From contig CAZROT010000002.1 of the NCBI GenBank assembly GCA_964601895.1, positions 248,001 to 312,000 of the forward strand: a stretch of 64,000 nucleotides of DNA, given 5' to 3'. The translations under genes and the position numbers were made by a program. The notes below the pieces were generated by a model. That model saw only the letters and a program-made list of their open reading frames with translations, was not told the DNA's origin and made no database searches. Positions 43,305 to 52,173 of the stretch are shown here, piece by piece; the stretch's first letter is position 1; every line of letters starts with the position of its first letter. This DNA is from CAZROT01 sp964601895 (GTDB lineage Bacteria > Pseudomonadota > Gammaproteobacteria > Enterobacterales > Enterobacteriaceae).

Positions 43305-43667
43305 ATGGAAAATTTATTACTCGCTTTATATCAGCATTTTGACATTATCCCGCAGGGAGAAGAAAACCTTATCCGCGTTATGGATGGCGATAAGGAACGC
43401 TGGATTTTTATTGCACAGAGTGACGACGATGACACGCTGACGCTTCTTTGTGCATTATCAGCTCCCCCTGCTGACAGTGATAGCCTGATGAAATTACTGG
43501 CGTTCAATACTGAGAGTGAGGTTGTTTTTGGCATAGCAAACAAACGTATCATTGCGATGATTCGTCTCGATGCTGAAGCCTCACCCGATGCCATGGCGAG
43601 TAAATTTAAGTTATTACTTACCAGAATACATGATGCCGCTAAAGTACTCTGGATTGATGAAGACTAG
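43305..43667 (+). CDS. Type III secretion chaperone, SigE/IpgE-like (CesT family)
   Basis: A 120-residue acidic protein, 12 bp after the phosphatase gene, with GAGAGGG before its ATG. Small size, low pI and position match SigE/IpgE (about 113–120 residues), the class IA chaperones that keep SopB/IpgD unfolded for export. The N-terminal helix (LLLALYQHFDI), a strand-rich middle (RWIFIAQSDDDDTLTLLCALS) and a C-terminal helix follow the CesT fold order. The assignment rests partly on context. Confidence 0.8.
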   Translation: MENLLLALYQHFDIIPQGEENLIRVMDGDKERWIFIAQSDDDDTLTLLCALSAPPADSDSLMKLLAFNTESEVVFGIANKRIIAMIRLDAEASPDAMASKFKLLLTRIHDAAKVLWIDED

Positions 43668-43904
43668 CAATAAGCGCTAATCCCTCTCAGTCTTCGCTGG
43701 TGGGGCAGGGACGCCTGTTTTACAACATATTGCCGCACTCATACGTATTTTCACCTGACTTGTCCTGCCTCAATTTTTCATGGTGCATAAATAATAAATT
43801 CGTTAAGTCAGATATGCATGAACCCACCATGCCGGCTGGAGACAATGAATACTTGCGTTTTTTATCGTTACCGGCATCATGGAATTCTTTTATACTGCCT
43901 GATT
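43668..43904. other. Intergenic region after the chaperone gene
   Basis: 237 bp with no convincing gene. Small frames here run into the ERIC repeat. Confidence 0.4.
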
Positions 43905-44035
43905 TATATGACCCTTCGTCTTTCAAACTGCAGCCACGTTGGCTGCGAACAGTCACTCCAATCACATAGTTTGTCTATGCTCATGAGGATGCCTGTTTTT
44001 GCCGCCTTGCTGCAACCTGAAATATTTTGGGTATA
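43905..44035. repeat. ERIC-type intergenic repeat, copy 4 (reverse orientation)
   Basis: A ~131-bp imperfect palindrome from TATATGACCCTTCGTCTTTC to AATATTTTGGGTATA, in the same orientation as copy 3. It shares CAAACTGCAGC, CATAGTTTGTCTATGCTCATG and GCCGCCTTGCTGCAAC. It separates the effector/chaperone insertion from aspS. Confidence 0.85.
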
Positions 44036-44141
44036 TAATCTGGCTGAATTTTCAGGTGAATCAGCAGACACCGCCACGTTAATAGTGTGAATGCCTTTGT
44101 CAGGTTGCGTTGTGGAATTAATAATCATTAAGGATAGATTT

Positions 44142-45950
44142 ATGCGTACTGAGTATTGCGGACTGCTGAATCTCTCTCATGTGGGACAGTGCGTCAGTCT
44201 GTGTGGTTGGGTGAACCGTCGTCGCGATTTGGGTGGGCTGATTTTTATTGATATGCGTGATAGAGAAGGTCTGGCTCAGGTACTGATTGAGCCAGAAAAC
44301 AAAGAAATCTTTGAACTCGCTTCGCAACTGCGTAATGAATTTTGTATACAGATAACAGGAACAGTGCGCGCCAGACCGGATAATCAGATCAATAAAGAAA
44401 TGTTCACGGGTGAAGTAGAAGTGGTTGCCAGTGCGCTGTCAATTATCAGTCGTTCGGAACCTCTACCCCTTGACTCAAAGCAAAACAACAGCGAAGAACA
44501 GCGATTAAAATATCGTTATCTGGACCTGCGCCGGGCGGAAATGGCTGCGCGCATCAAAGCCCGTGCACGCATTACCGGTTTTGTACGGCGCTTCATGGAC
44601 AGCCATGGTTTTCTTGATATTGAGACGCCAATGCTCACTAGGGCGACCCCGGAAGGCGCACGTGATTATCTGGTACCAAGCCGGGTCAATAAAGGTCAGT
44701 TTTACGCACTACCACAGTCACCGCAATTGTTCAAACAGCTGCTGATGATAGCGGGTTTCGATCGTTATTATCAGATTGTCAGGTGTTTTCGTGATGAAGA
44801 CCTGCGTGCTGATCGCCAGCCAGAATTTACTCAGATTGATGTTGAAACGTCTTTTATGTCTGCAGCACAGGTGCGTGCATTGATGGAACAGATGGTGAGA
44901 GCCCTGTGGCTGGACATCATCGGTATCGATCCCGGAGTATTTCCGGTAATGACCTTTGCCGAAGCCATGCGGCGTTATGGCTCTGATAAACCTGATCTGC
45001 GTAATCCACTGGAGCTGGTGGATATTGCTGATTTAGTGAAGGATAGCGATTTTACGCCTTTTTCCCGGTATGCGAAGGATACCAATGCCCGTATTATTGC
45101 CATTCGGGTGCCTTTCGGTGCGAAAATAAGCCGTAAACAGATAGATGAATATGGCCAGTTTGTCGCACTTCATGGAGCGAGTGGGCTTTCCTGGTTGAAA
45201 GTAAAGGATAAGACGGCAGGGCCGGAAGGCATCAATAGCCCGATTGCCCGTTGTTTACCGGCAGCGGTACTGAGTGCACTGTTATCACGCACAGGTGCTG
45301 AAAATGATGACCTGCTGTTTTTCATTGCCGACACCACTAAAATTGCGACTAACGCCATGGGTGCCCTGCGCGTGAGGCTGGGACGCTCGCTGGAATTGAC
45401 GAAAATGCATGAATGGAAGCCATTATGGGTCGTGGATTTCCCTATGTTTGAAGAAGACGGTGATGGCAGGCTGACAGCGATGCATCATCCGTTTACTGCA
45501 CCACAGGGAGTGAATACCGCTGAACTAGCCGCCAGTCCTGCCAGTGCTATTGCCAATGCCTTTGATATGGTGATTAATGGGTATGAGGCCGGGGGAGGAT
45601 CGGTACGTATTCATGACACTGCAATGCAACAACAGGTTTTCAGTATCATTGGTATTGAGGAACAGGAACAGCGCGAGAAATTCGGCTTTTTACTGGATGC
45701 GTTGAAATTTGGTACTCCACCTCATGCCGGTATGGCGCTGGGTCTGGACAGAGTGGTCATGCTCCTGACAGGCACTGATAACATTCGTGATGTGATTGCA
45801 TTTCCTAAAACAACAGCAGCAGCCTGTCTGGTTACCGATGCACCTGGTGCCGCCAGCGCAGCTGCGCTGCAGGAACTGTCTATTGCCGTAGTGGATAAAA
45901 AAACAGCAACAGATTCTTCTGTCAGGACTGATGAAAAGCATTCATCATGA
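44142..45950 (+). CDS. aspS: Aspartyl-tRNA synthetase
   Basis: A 602-residue class IIb synthetase that charges tRNA-Asp. The start is ATG 44142, after AAGGA, giving the family start MRTEYCG; an upstream frame to 44091 lacks conservation. The anticodon-binding OB fold is N-terminal (VSLCGWVNRRRDLGGLIFID). Class II motifs follow: motif 2 FRDEDLRADRQPEFTQIDVE and motif 3 MALGLDRVVMLLTG. The bacterial GAD insertion lies between. It is slightly longer than E. coli AspS (590) because of a polar C-terminal tail. The stop overlaps the nudB start by ATGA, as an operon. Confidence 0.97.
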   Translation: MRTEYCGLLNLSHVGQCVSLCGWVNRRRDLGGLIFIDMRDREGLAQVLIEPENKEIFELASQLRNEFCIQITGTVRARPDNQINKEMFTGEVEVVASALSIISRSEPLPLDSKQNNSEEQRLKYRYLDLRRAEMAARIKARARITGFVRRFMDSHGFLDIETPMLTRATPEGARDYLVPSRVNKGQFYALPQSPQLFKQLLMIAGFDRYYQIVRCFRDEDLRADRQPEFTQIDVETSFMSAAQVRALMEQMVRALWLDIIGIDPGVFPVMTFAEAMRRYGSDKPDLRNPLELVDIADLVKDSDFTPFSRYAKDTNARIIAIRVPFGAKISRKQIDEYGQFVALHGASGLSWLKVKDKTAGPEGINSPIARCLPAAVLSALLSRTGAENDDLLFFIADTTKIATNAMGALRVRLGRSLELTKMHEWKPLWVVDFPMFEEDGDGRLTAMHHPFTAPQGVNTAELAASPASAIANAFDMVINGYEAGGGSVRIHDTAMQQQVFSIIGIEEQEQREKFGFLLDALKFGTPPHAGMALGLDRVVMLLTGTDNIRDVIAFPKTTAAACLVTDAPGAASAAALQELSIAVVDKKTATDSSVRTDEKHSS

Positions 45951-46396
45951 AATATAAACTGCCCGAGTCTGTACTGGTTATCATTTATTCCTGCTCCACT
46001 GGCAGGGTGCTGATGCTACAGCGGCGCGATGATCCCGATTTCTGGCAGTCAGTCACTGGCAGCCTGGAAGAGGGGGAATCGCCACTGCAGGCTAGTTTAC
46101 GTGAAATCAAGGAAGAAACGGGTATTGATGTACTGGCTGAAAATCTTACTCTGCTGGACTGTCAGCGTTGTATTGAATTTGAGCTTTTTGAGCAATTTCG
46201 TTTTCGTTATGCACCGGGAACAACACACAATAAAGAACACTGGTTCTGTCTGGAATTGCCTCGCGAGCGCTCTCTGGTTATCACTGAGCACATTGCCTGG
46301 CAGTGGCTGGAGGCGCGAGAGGCCGCGCAGTTGACCAAATCATGGAGTAACCAGCAGGCGATTAAAGAACTTATTATTCATGCTAATGCCGTTTGA
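45947..46396 (+). CDS. nudB: Dihydroneopterin triphosphate diphosphatase NudB
   Basis: A 149-residue Nudix hydrolase that removes pyrophosphate from dihydroneopterin triphosphate in folate synthesis. The Nudix box is complete: GSLEEGESPLQASLREIKEE followed by TGI (~45–67). The N-terminal PESVLVIIYSCSTGRVLMLQRRDDPDFWQSVTG matches NudB. The length equals E. coli NudB (150), and it is overlapped with aspS and followed by yebC as in E. coli. Confidence 0.95.
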   Translation: MKYKLPESVLVIIYSCSTGRVLMLQRRDDPDFWQSVTGSLEEGESPLQASLREIKEETGIDVLAENLTLLDCQRCIEFELFEQFRFRYAPGTTHNKEHWFCLELPRERSLVITEHIAWQWLEAREAAQLTKSWSNQQAIKELIIHANAV

Positions 46397-46419
46397 TGGA
46401 ATTATGTTGGGAGATTGTT

Positions 46420-47163
46420 ATGGCAGGTCATAGTAAATGGGCCAATACGAAGCATCGTAAAGCTGCACAGGATGCTAGACGAGGTAAAATTTTTACCAAA
46501 ATCATTCGTGAACTGGTGACTGCAGCCAGATTAGGTGGCGCAGATGCGGCAGCCAATCCACGTCTCAGGACGGCTATTGATAAGGCGCTGCTTAATAATA
46601 TGACACGTGACACGCTGAATCGGGCGATTGCACGCGGTGTGGGTAGCGATGAAGATGAAAACATGGAAACCATCATGTATGAAGGTTACGGCCCCGGCGG
46701 TACCGCTGTCCTGGTGCAATGCCTGAGCGATAATCGCAATCGTACTGTTTCTGAAGTACGACATGCATTTACTAAAACGGGTGGCAATCTGGGCACCGAT
46801 GGATCAGTTGCCTGGATTTTTACTCGTAAGGGTGTGATTTCTTATGCCGCAGATACGGATGAGACCAGGATAATGGATGCCGCGCTTTTGGCGGGTGCAG
46901 AGGATATCGCAGTTGATGACGAGGGGGTATGGGATGTTTATACCACCCCAGAATTATTTGACACTGTTAAAACAGCACTGGAAAGTAGCGGACTTAAAGC
47001 CCTGACCGCTGAAATTGCCATGATACCTTCAGTAAAAGTGGATTTAACTGCAGAAACCGCACCAAAGCTTATGCATTTAGTTGATTTACTAGAAGATTCT
47101 GATGACGTGCAGGAAGTCTGGCACAATGGAGAAATCGCTGCTGAAGTTGCTGCGATGCTGTAA
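46420..47163 (+). CDS. yebC: YebC/PmpR-family transcriptional/translational regulator
   Basis: A 247-residue YebC protein. The start is ATG 46420 (MAGHSKWANTKHRK), with GGGAGA upstream; an earlier in-frame start at 46393 is not family-like. Blocks KIFTKIIRELVTAARLGG, YEGYGPGGTAVLVQCLSDNRNRT and GTDGSVAWIF are typical. The family binds DNA as a regulator in some bacteria and has been linked to ribosomes at proline-rich stalls. The length matches E. coli (246). Co-transcription with nudB and ruvC is likely. Confidence 0.95.
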   Translation: MAGHSKWANTKHRKAAQDARRGKIFTKIIRELVTAARLGGADAAANPRLRTAIDKALLNNMTRDTLNRAIARGVGSDEDENMETIMYEGYGPGGTAVLVQCLSDNRNRTVSEVRHAFTKTGGNLGTDGSVAWIFTRKGVISYAADTDETRIMDAALLAGAEDIAVDDEGVWDVYTTPELFDTVKTALESSGLKALTAEIAMIPSVKVDLTAETAPKLMHLVDLLEDSDDVQEVWHNGEIAAEVAAML

Positions 47164-47227
47164 GCGGCAGTAATGGCTGCATACGCGAAATTGAACCGCA
47201 ATTTTAAAAGGTATTTTACTGAATCTT

Positions 47228-47743
47228 ATGGCTATCATAGTAGGCATTGATCCGGGTTCCTGCATCACTGGTTATGGAGTTATTCGTTACCAGGGGCGTC
47301 AGCTGATTTATCTTGGGAGCGGTTGTATTCGTACCGGAGTCAACTCCCTGGCAGGCAGGTTGAAGTTAATTTATGCCGGTGTTACCGAAGTTATTACGCA
47401 ATTTCAGCCTGATTTTTTTTCTATTGAACAGGTGTTTATGGCTAAAAATGCGGCTTCTGCGCTGAAACTTGGTCAGGCGCGCGGTGCGGCTATTGTTGCG
47501 GCAGTTAATCTCGGCCTGCCGGTATTTGAATATGCCAGCCGCCAGGTAAAGCAGACTGTTGTTGGTTCGGGTGCAGCTGAAAAGCGTCAGGTGCAGCATA
47601 TGGTGTGTTCTTTGTTAAAATTATCGTCCAGTCCACAGCCTGATGCAGCAGATGCGCTGGCAATTGCTATCACTCATTGTCATTTCAGCCAGCATGCCCT
47701 GAAAGTGAGTCATCATCAACCTGCTTTGTTGCCGGACAGATGA
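47228..47743 (+). CDS. ruvC: Holliday junction resolvase RuvC
   Basis: A 171-residue endonuclease that cuts Holliday junctions held by RuvAB. The acidic residues that bind Mg are visible in VGIDPGSCITGYG (Asp8), SIEQVFMAKN (the Glu) and SSPQPDAADALAIAITH (Asp pair). Its length equals that of E. coli RuvC (173). It lies between yebC and ruvA, with a LexA box separating it from ruvAB. Confidence 0.96.
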   Translation: MAIIVGIDPGSCITGYGVIRYQGRQLIYLGSGCIRTGVNSLAGRLKLIYAGVTEVITQFQPDFFSIEQVFMAKNAASALKLGQARGAAIVAAVNLGLPVFEYASRQVKQTVVGSGAAEKRQVQHMVCSLLKLSSSPQPDAADALAIAITHCHFSQHALKVSHHQPALLPDR

Positions 47744-47770
47744 GGTTTATATAAATGAAATTGTTGTAAC

Positions 47771-47790
47771 AACTGTATATTTATACAGTA
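47771..47790. promoter_or_regulatory. LexA (SOS) box upstream of ruvA
   Basis: AACTGTATATTTATACAGTA contains CTG-N10-CAG with an AT-rich centre and is nearly identical to the LexA consensus TACTGTATATATATACAGTA. It is 52 bp before the ruvA start, which indicates that ruvAB is SOS-induced separately from ruvC, as in E. coli. Confidence 0.92.
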
Positions 47791-47842
47791 TTTTGTGATA
47801 TAAATTCATTCCCGGCTGTTATTATTTAAGAGGGCTTTCAAT

Positions 47843-48460
47843 GTGATAGGGCGTCTGCGCGGCATTATTCTGGAAAAGCAACCACCGTTGATGCTGCTGG
47901 AAGTAGCCGGTGTCGGTTATGAAGTCCAGATGCCAGTAAGCTGTTTTTATCAGTTACCAGCCCAGGGCGAAGAAATTATTATTCTCACCCATCTTGTCGT
48001 GCGTGAAGATGTACACCTGCTTTATGGTTTTAATGATAAACAGGAACGCTTACTGTTTCGTGAACTGATTAAAGTCAGTGGCATAGGTCCAAGACTGGCA
48101 CTGGCTATTTTATCAGGCATGTCGGCACAGCAGTTTGTCAATGCAGTGGAATCTGAAGAAATACTGGCATTGACCCAATTACCTGGCGTGGGGAAGAAAA
48201 CCGCTGAACGTCTCGTTGTTGAAATGAAAGGGAGTCTGCGACTGCTGTATGGTAGCTGCAGGGACGCCAGTCCTGATATTTTGCGTCCTGCTATTCTGGC
48301 ATCTGTTGTGCCCGATAAGCAAAGCGAAATGCAGGCTGCATCTGCCCTGGTATCATTAGGCTATAAGCCTCAGGAAGCCAGCAGGTTAATCAGTAAAATT
48401 GCCCGAGAAGGAGCAGATTGTGAAACGCTTATTCGTGATGCATTACGTGTGGCACTTTGA
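47843..48460 (+). CDS. ruvA: Holliday junction DNA helicase subunit RuvA
   Basis: A 205-residue protein that binds four-way junctions and loads RuvB. The start is GTG 47843 (MIGRLRGIILEK), preceded by AGAGGG; the bases ATGTGA rule out a nearby ATG. The OB fold is N-terminal, two helix-hairpin-helix motifs follow (KVSGIGPRLALAIL, TQLPGVGKKTAERLVVEM), and domain III (SEMQAASALVSLGYKPQEASR) contacts RuvB. An SOS box lies upstream and ruvB 17 bp downstream. Confidence 0.97.
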   Translation: MIGRLRGIILEKQPPLMLLEVAGVGYEVQMPVSCFYQLPAQGEEIIILTHLVVREDVHLLYGFNDKQERLLFRELIKVSGIGPRLALAILSGMSAQQFVNAVESEEILALTQLPGVGKKTAERLVVEMKGSLRLLYGSCRDASPDILRPAILASVVPDKQSEMQAASALVSLGYKPQEASRLISKIAREGADCETLIRDALRVAL

Positions 48461-48477
48461 GACCCCAGAGGTAGGGC

Positions 48478-49494
48478 ATGATAGAAGCTGATCGTCTTAT
48501 GTCGACACAGGTGATTCATGAAGACGCAGTCATGGATCGTGCTATCCGCCCTAAATCACTTTCAGAATACGTTGGCCAGCCTCATGTCAGTGAGCAGATG
48601 GAAATTTTTATTCAGGCGGCCAGACAGCGTGGTGATGCGCTGGATCATCTGCTGATTTTTGGCCCACCAGGTTTAGGTAAAACAACGCTGGCCGGGATTG
48701 TTGCCAGTGAAATGGGTGTTAATTTGCGCACCACCTCGGGACCGATACTGGAGAAAGCAGGGGATCTGGCGGCGATACTCACCAATCTTGAGCCACAGGA
48801 TGTGCTGTTTATTGATGAAATTCATCGTATGTCTCCACCTGTGGAAGAGATATTGTATCCTGCTATGGAAGATTATCAGCTGGATATTATGATTGGTGAA
48901 GGGCCGGCGGCACGCTCCATTAAGCTTGACTTACCCCCTTTTACCTTAATTGGCGCAACAACTCGCGCTGGTGCGCTGACATCACCACTCCGTGATCGTT
49001 TTGGTATCGTACAACGACTCGAATTCTACCGGATTGCTGATCTTGAATGCATTGTGACACGTAGCGCACGCTGTCTGGGACTTGAACTGACAGCCTGTGG
49101 TGCTTATCAGCTCGCGTGCCGTTCGCGTGGAACCCCCAGAATCATTAACCGTTTATTACGGCGTGTACGCGATTTTGCGCAGATAAAAGCGCAAGGTGTT
49201 GCCATTAACGGTGAAATTGCCATGCAGGCGCTTGACATGCTCAATGTGGATGCAGAGGGTTTTGATTATATGGATCGCAAATTTTTACTGACATTGATTG
49301 AAAAATTTATGGGCGGTCCGGTAGGTCTGGATAACCTGGCTGCAGCCATAGGCGAAGAGCGTGAAACCATTGAAGATGTGCTGGAGCCTTACCTGATTCA
49401 GCAGGGTTTTATTCAGCGTACGCCACGAGGGCGTGTTGCGACCCAGCATGCCTACAGACACTTTGGTTTAGTCAGGGAAGAAGAGCCAGGCTAG
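48478..49494 (+). CDS. ruvB: Holliday junction branch-migration ATPase RuvB
   Basis: A 338-residue AAA+ motor that drives branch migration with RuvA. Walker A is FGPPGLGKTTLA near 61, Walker B is VLFIDEIHR near 111, sensor 1 is LIGATTRAGAL, and the arginine-finger/sensor 2 region is RGTPRIINRLLRRVRDF. The C-terminal winged helix ends in QGFIQRTPRGR. The length matches E. coli (336). It forms an operon with ruvA and converges on znuB. Confidence 0.97.
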   Translation: MIEADRLMSTQVIHEDAVMDRAIRPKSLSEYVGQPHVSEQMEIFIQAARQRGDALDHLLIFGPPGLGKTTLAGIVASEMGVNLRTTSGPILEKAGDLAAILTNLEPQDVLFIDEIHRMSPPVEEILYPAMEDYQLDIMIGEGPAARSIKLDLPPFTLIGATTRAGALTSPLRDRFGIVQRLEFYRIADLECIVTRSARCLGLELTACGAYQLACRSRGTPRIINRLLRRVRDFAQIKAQGVAINGEIAMQALDMLNVDAEGFDYMDRKFLLTLIEKFMGGPVGLDNLAAAIGEERETIEDVLEPYLIQQGFIQRTPRGRVATQHAYRHFGLVREEEPG

Positions 49495-49563
49495 CTTTTC
49501 CGGTTACCTGGCTGAGTAAGCTCGTTTAGTGCACATTATAGCCCCAAAACATCGGGAGGTATT

Positions 49564-50352
49564 TCATATTTTTTCCCGTAGTTTTTGCGGCAGGCTGAGA
49601 ATAAACATCAGTGCAGCACAAAGAACGACCGAAGGGCCAGCTGGCGTATCATAAAATGCACAAAGAGTGAGTCCACTGGTCACAGCGATAATGCCGATAA
49701 TGATGGCCAATCCTGCCATCTGTTCTGGTGTGCTGGCAAAGCGGCGTGCTGTAGCGGCAGGGATAACCAGCAATGAGGTTATGATAAGCGCACCTACAAA
49801 TTTCATTGATAAAGCAATAGCAAGCGCTGTCATCAGCATTAGCAGGATCCTGGCACGCTGTAAATTGACACCATCTACGTGAGCCAGTTCAGGGCTGACG
49901 GCGACAGACAGTAATGGTCGCCATTGCCACCAGAGGATCAACAGAATAACGAGGGCTCCTGCCATAATTGGCAACACATCTGTCAGAGCTACAGAAAGCA
50001 GGTCGCCAAACAGCCAGGCCATCATATCCGTTCTGGCGGACATCATGCTCACTAATACCAGACTCAAGGACAATGCGCTTTGAGCAAGTATACTCAACAG
50101 AGTATCCATTGAGAGCTGGGGCCGGCGTTCCAGTATCAGTAATAGCAATGCCATGACCAGTGTAATACCAATCACAGCATAAGAAGTGCTGATAGTAAAC
50201 AACAGCCCGAAAGCGACACCCAGCAGAGAAGCATGTGCCAGAGTGTCACCAAAGTAAGCCATTCTGCGCCAGATGACAAAAGAGCCTAAAGGCCCCGCAG
50301 CAGTAGCCAGTAAAACTCCTACTAACCAGCCTGGCAATAGCAATTCAATCAT
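49564..50352 (-). CDS. znuB: Zinc ABC transporter permease ZnuB
   Basis: A 262-residue inner-membrane permease of the high-affinity zinc importer ZnuABC, with about eight hydrophobic segments. The family blocks GSFVIWRRMAYFGDTLAHASLLGVA near 23–47 and VGALIITSLLVIPAATAR near 185 are present. It overlaps znuC by ATGA and is translated with it. Length equals E. coli ZnuB (261). Confidence 0.96.
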   Translation of the reverse strand: MIELLLPGWLVGVLLATAAGPLGSFVIWRRMAYFGDTLAHASLLGVAFGLLFTISTSYAVIGITLVMALLLLILERRPQLSMDTLLSILAQSALSLSLVLVSMMSARTDMMAWLFGDLLSVALTDVLPIMAGALVILLILWWQWRPLLSVAVSPELAHVDGVNLQRARILLMLMTALAIALSMKFVGALIITSLLVIPAATARRFASTPEQMAGLAIIIGIIAVTSGLTLCAFYDTPAGPSVVLCAALMFILSLPQKLREKI

Positions 50353-51092
50353 ACATTGTCTTCCCCGGTATGCTTTACAGACGTATTTTCCTGATGGTGA
50401 TCATGACGATAAACCGTCAGGCTTTGAGCCATGTGATTACCAAACATAGTAATAAATGCGGGGTGTGCAGTCACAATATCGGGTGTACCAGAACAGCATA
50501 CATGTTGATTCAGGCACATAACTTCATCCGTTTTGGCCATGACGAGATGTAAGTCATGAGAAACCATAAATACTGCACAGCCTGATTCTTTTCTGAGTTG
50601 ATCAATGAGGCGATACAAGGCGAGCTGGCCGTTAACATCAATGGATTGTGTAGGTTCATCTAATACCAGCAATTCAGGATGATGTAATAGTGCGCGTGCG
50701 AGAAGTACACGTTGATTTTCACCGCCAGACAGTTTCTGCATGGGTTGTGCAAATAAATGGCCAGCCTGTACTCGTTTCAGTGCGGGTAAGATATCGGACT
50801 GGTGGGTACCGGGTTTGAGCTGCATAAAACGATTGACAGTAAGTGGCAGGGTTGGATCAAGGTGCAATTTTTGGGGAACATATCCAATGCGTAAACCAGG
50901 CTTACGTTCCAGTGTGCCGCTATCAGGGTAAATCATCCCAAGGATAATCCGCACCAGTGTCGATTTGCCCGCTCCATTTGGACCAAGCAGCGTTAAGATT
51001 TTTCCTGGCTGTAATCTGAGGGAAACATCATTAAGTATCCGTCGTGCGCCGAAGTTGATGGATATCTTATTGATTTTAATCAATGAAGACAT
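50349..51092 (-). CDS. znuC: Zinc ABC transporter ATP-binding protein ZnuC
   Basis: A 247-residue ATPase. The start chosen is ATG 51092 (MSSLIKINK), matching the ZnuC N terminus; an in-frame start at 51134 adds an unlikely tail. Walker A GPNGAGKSTLV, signature LSGGENQRVLLARALL, Walker B LLVLDEPTQSID and the H-loop MVSHDLHLV are all visible. A short His-rich end (YRHDHHQENTS) fits zinc handling. It is divergent from znuA and shares a control region. Confidence 0.96.
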   Translation of the reverse strand: MSSLIKINKISINFGARRILNDVSLRLQPGKILTLLGPNGAGKSTLVRIILGMIYPDSGTLERKPGLRIGYVPQKLHLDPTLPLTVNRFMQLKPGTHQSDILPALKRVQAGHLFAQPMQKLSGGENQRVLLARALLHHPELLVLDEPTQSIDVNGQLALYRLIDQLRKESGCAVFMVSHDLHLVMAKTDEVMCLNQHVCCSGTPDIVTAHPAFITMFGNHMAQSLTVYRHDHHQENTSVKHTGEDNV

Positions 51093-51119
51093 GATAATAA
51101 TTTTTTTTAAGAATGGAAC

Positions 51120-51130
51120 GCTATGATACC
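51120..51130. promoter_or_regulatory. Candidate Zur operator core between znuC and znuA
   Basis: GCTATGATACC is palindromic at eight of ten positions around its central G and contains TATGATA, the core of the known Zur site TGTTATAnTATAACA. It lies in the 75-bp spacer between the divergent zinc genes, where Zur binds in E. coli. Match to the flanks is poor. Confidence 0.4.
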
Positions 51131-51167
51131 ACATTTTATGCAGGTAAGAATAAAGGAGATAGTCTTC

Positions 51168-52160
51168 ATGTCATTAAAATCCAGGTTATCACAATTTATA
51201 CTACTGGCAGGCAGTTTATTAGCTGCCTGTATTACTGATAATGCATCTGCTGCCGTTGTAGCGTCGATTCGTCCACTGGCATTTATTGCCTCAGCTATTA
51301 CTGAGGGTGTCATTACAACACAGGTGTTGTTACCGGATGGCGCATCACCACACAACTATGCCCTGCGCCCGTCGGATATCCAGCGTTTGTATGATGCCGA
51401 TTTAGTGATTTGGGTTGGTCCAGAAATGGAAGGATTTCTTGTCAGACCGTTAGTTCGCGTGCCTGCCCATAAACAAATTGTGTTATCTGAGTTGCCTGCC
51501 ATCAGACCTCTGCTGATAAAAAATGAAAAATCGCATTCTCATGCTATAAACGCTAGTGAAGACCATGAAAACGGAGATCACACTGCCTATCATGGTAAAA
51601 ATCATGAAAAAAAAGCTGAGGAAGAGCATTTTCATGGTGAATGGGATATGCATATCTGGCTTTCCGTCAGCATAGCTAAACAGATTGCAGGCGCAATTCA
51701 TCAGAAATTATCAGAACTTTTACCAGAAAATAGAGAGAAATTGGATGCAAACCTGCGCCAATTCAACAATAATCTAGTAAACACTGAGAAAAATATTGCT
51801 TCTATGCTAAAGTCAGTGCAGCGTAAAGGGTATTTTGTTTTTCATGATGCGTGGGGATATTTTGAAAAACATTTTGGTCTTTCTTCCTTAGGATATTTTA
51901 CTGTTAATCCTGAGATACAACCAAGCGCGCAGCGGCTGTATCAATTGAGGACAAAGCTGATTAAAGAAAAAGCAGTATGTGTGTTTGCTGAGCCGCAGTT
52001 CAGGCCTGCTGTTATCGATACTGTTATTAGGGGAACCGGTGTGCGTTCAGGTGTATTAGATCCGTTAGGAATTGATATTATGTTGAATAAAGATAGTTAT
52101 ATGAATTTCTTATCTCAACTGTCGAATCAGTATCTGAGCTGTTTGGCTTCAGACTTATGA
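51168..52160 (+). CDS. znuA: Periplasmic zinc-binding protein ZnuA
   Basis: A 330-residue solute-binding protein of ZnuABC. The start is ATG 51168, with AAAGGAG 9 bp upstream, followed by a signal peptide (FILLAGSLLAACITDNASA). Zinc-binding histidines are expected in SPHNYALRPSD, DMHIWLS and VFHDAWGYFEKHFGL. Between the first two lies the charged His-rich loop typical of ZnuA (SHSHAIN … HENGDH … HEKKAEEEHFHGE). A GTG-start mepM follows 13 bp later, as in E. coli. Confidence 0.95.
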   Translation: MSLKSRLSQFILLAGSLLAACITDNASAAVVASIRPLAFIASAITEGVITTQVLLPDGASPHNYALRPSDIQRLYDADLVIWVGPEMEGFLVRPLVRVPAHKQIVLSELPAIRPLLIKNEKSHSHAINASEDHENGDHTAYHGKNHEKKAEEEHFHGEWDMHIWLSVSIAKQIAGAIHQKLSELLPENREKLDANLRQFNNNLVNTEKNIASMLKSVQRKGYFVFHDAWGYFEKHFGLSSLGYFTVNPEIQPSAQRLYQLRTKLIKEKAVCVFAEPQFRPAVIDTVIRGTGVRSGVLDPLGIDIMLNKDSYMNFLSQLSNQYLSCLASDL

Positions 52161-52173
52161 GGAAGTAAATCAG

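Noticed and set aside
49484..49513. AGCCAGG…CCTGGCT inverted repeat as ruvB terminator
   Set aside because: The arms include the end of ruvB, the loop is long and no T tract follows; too weak to call.
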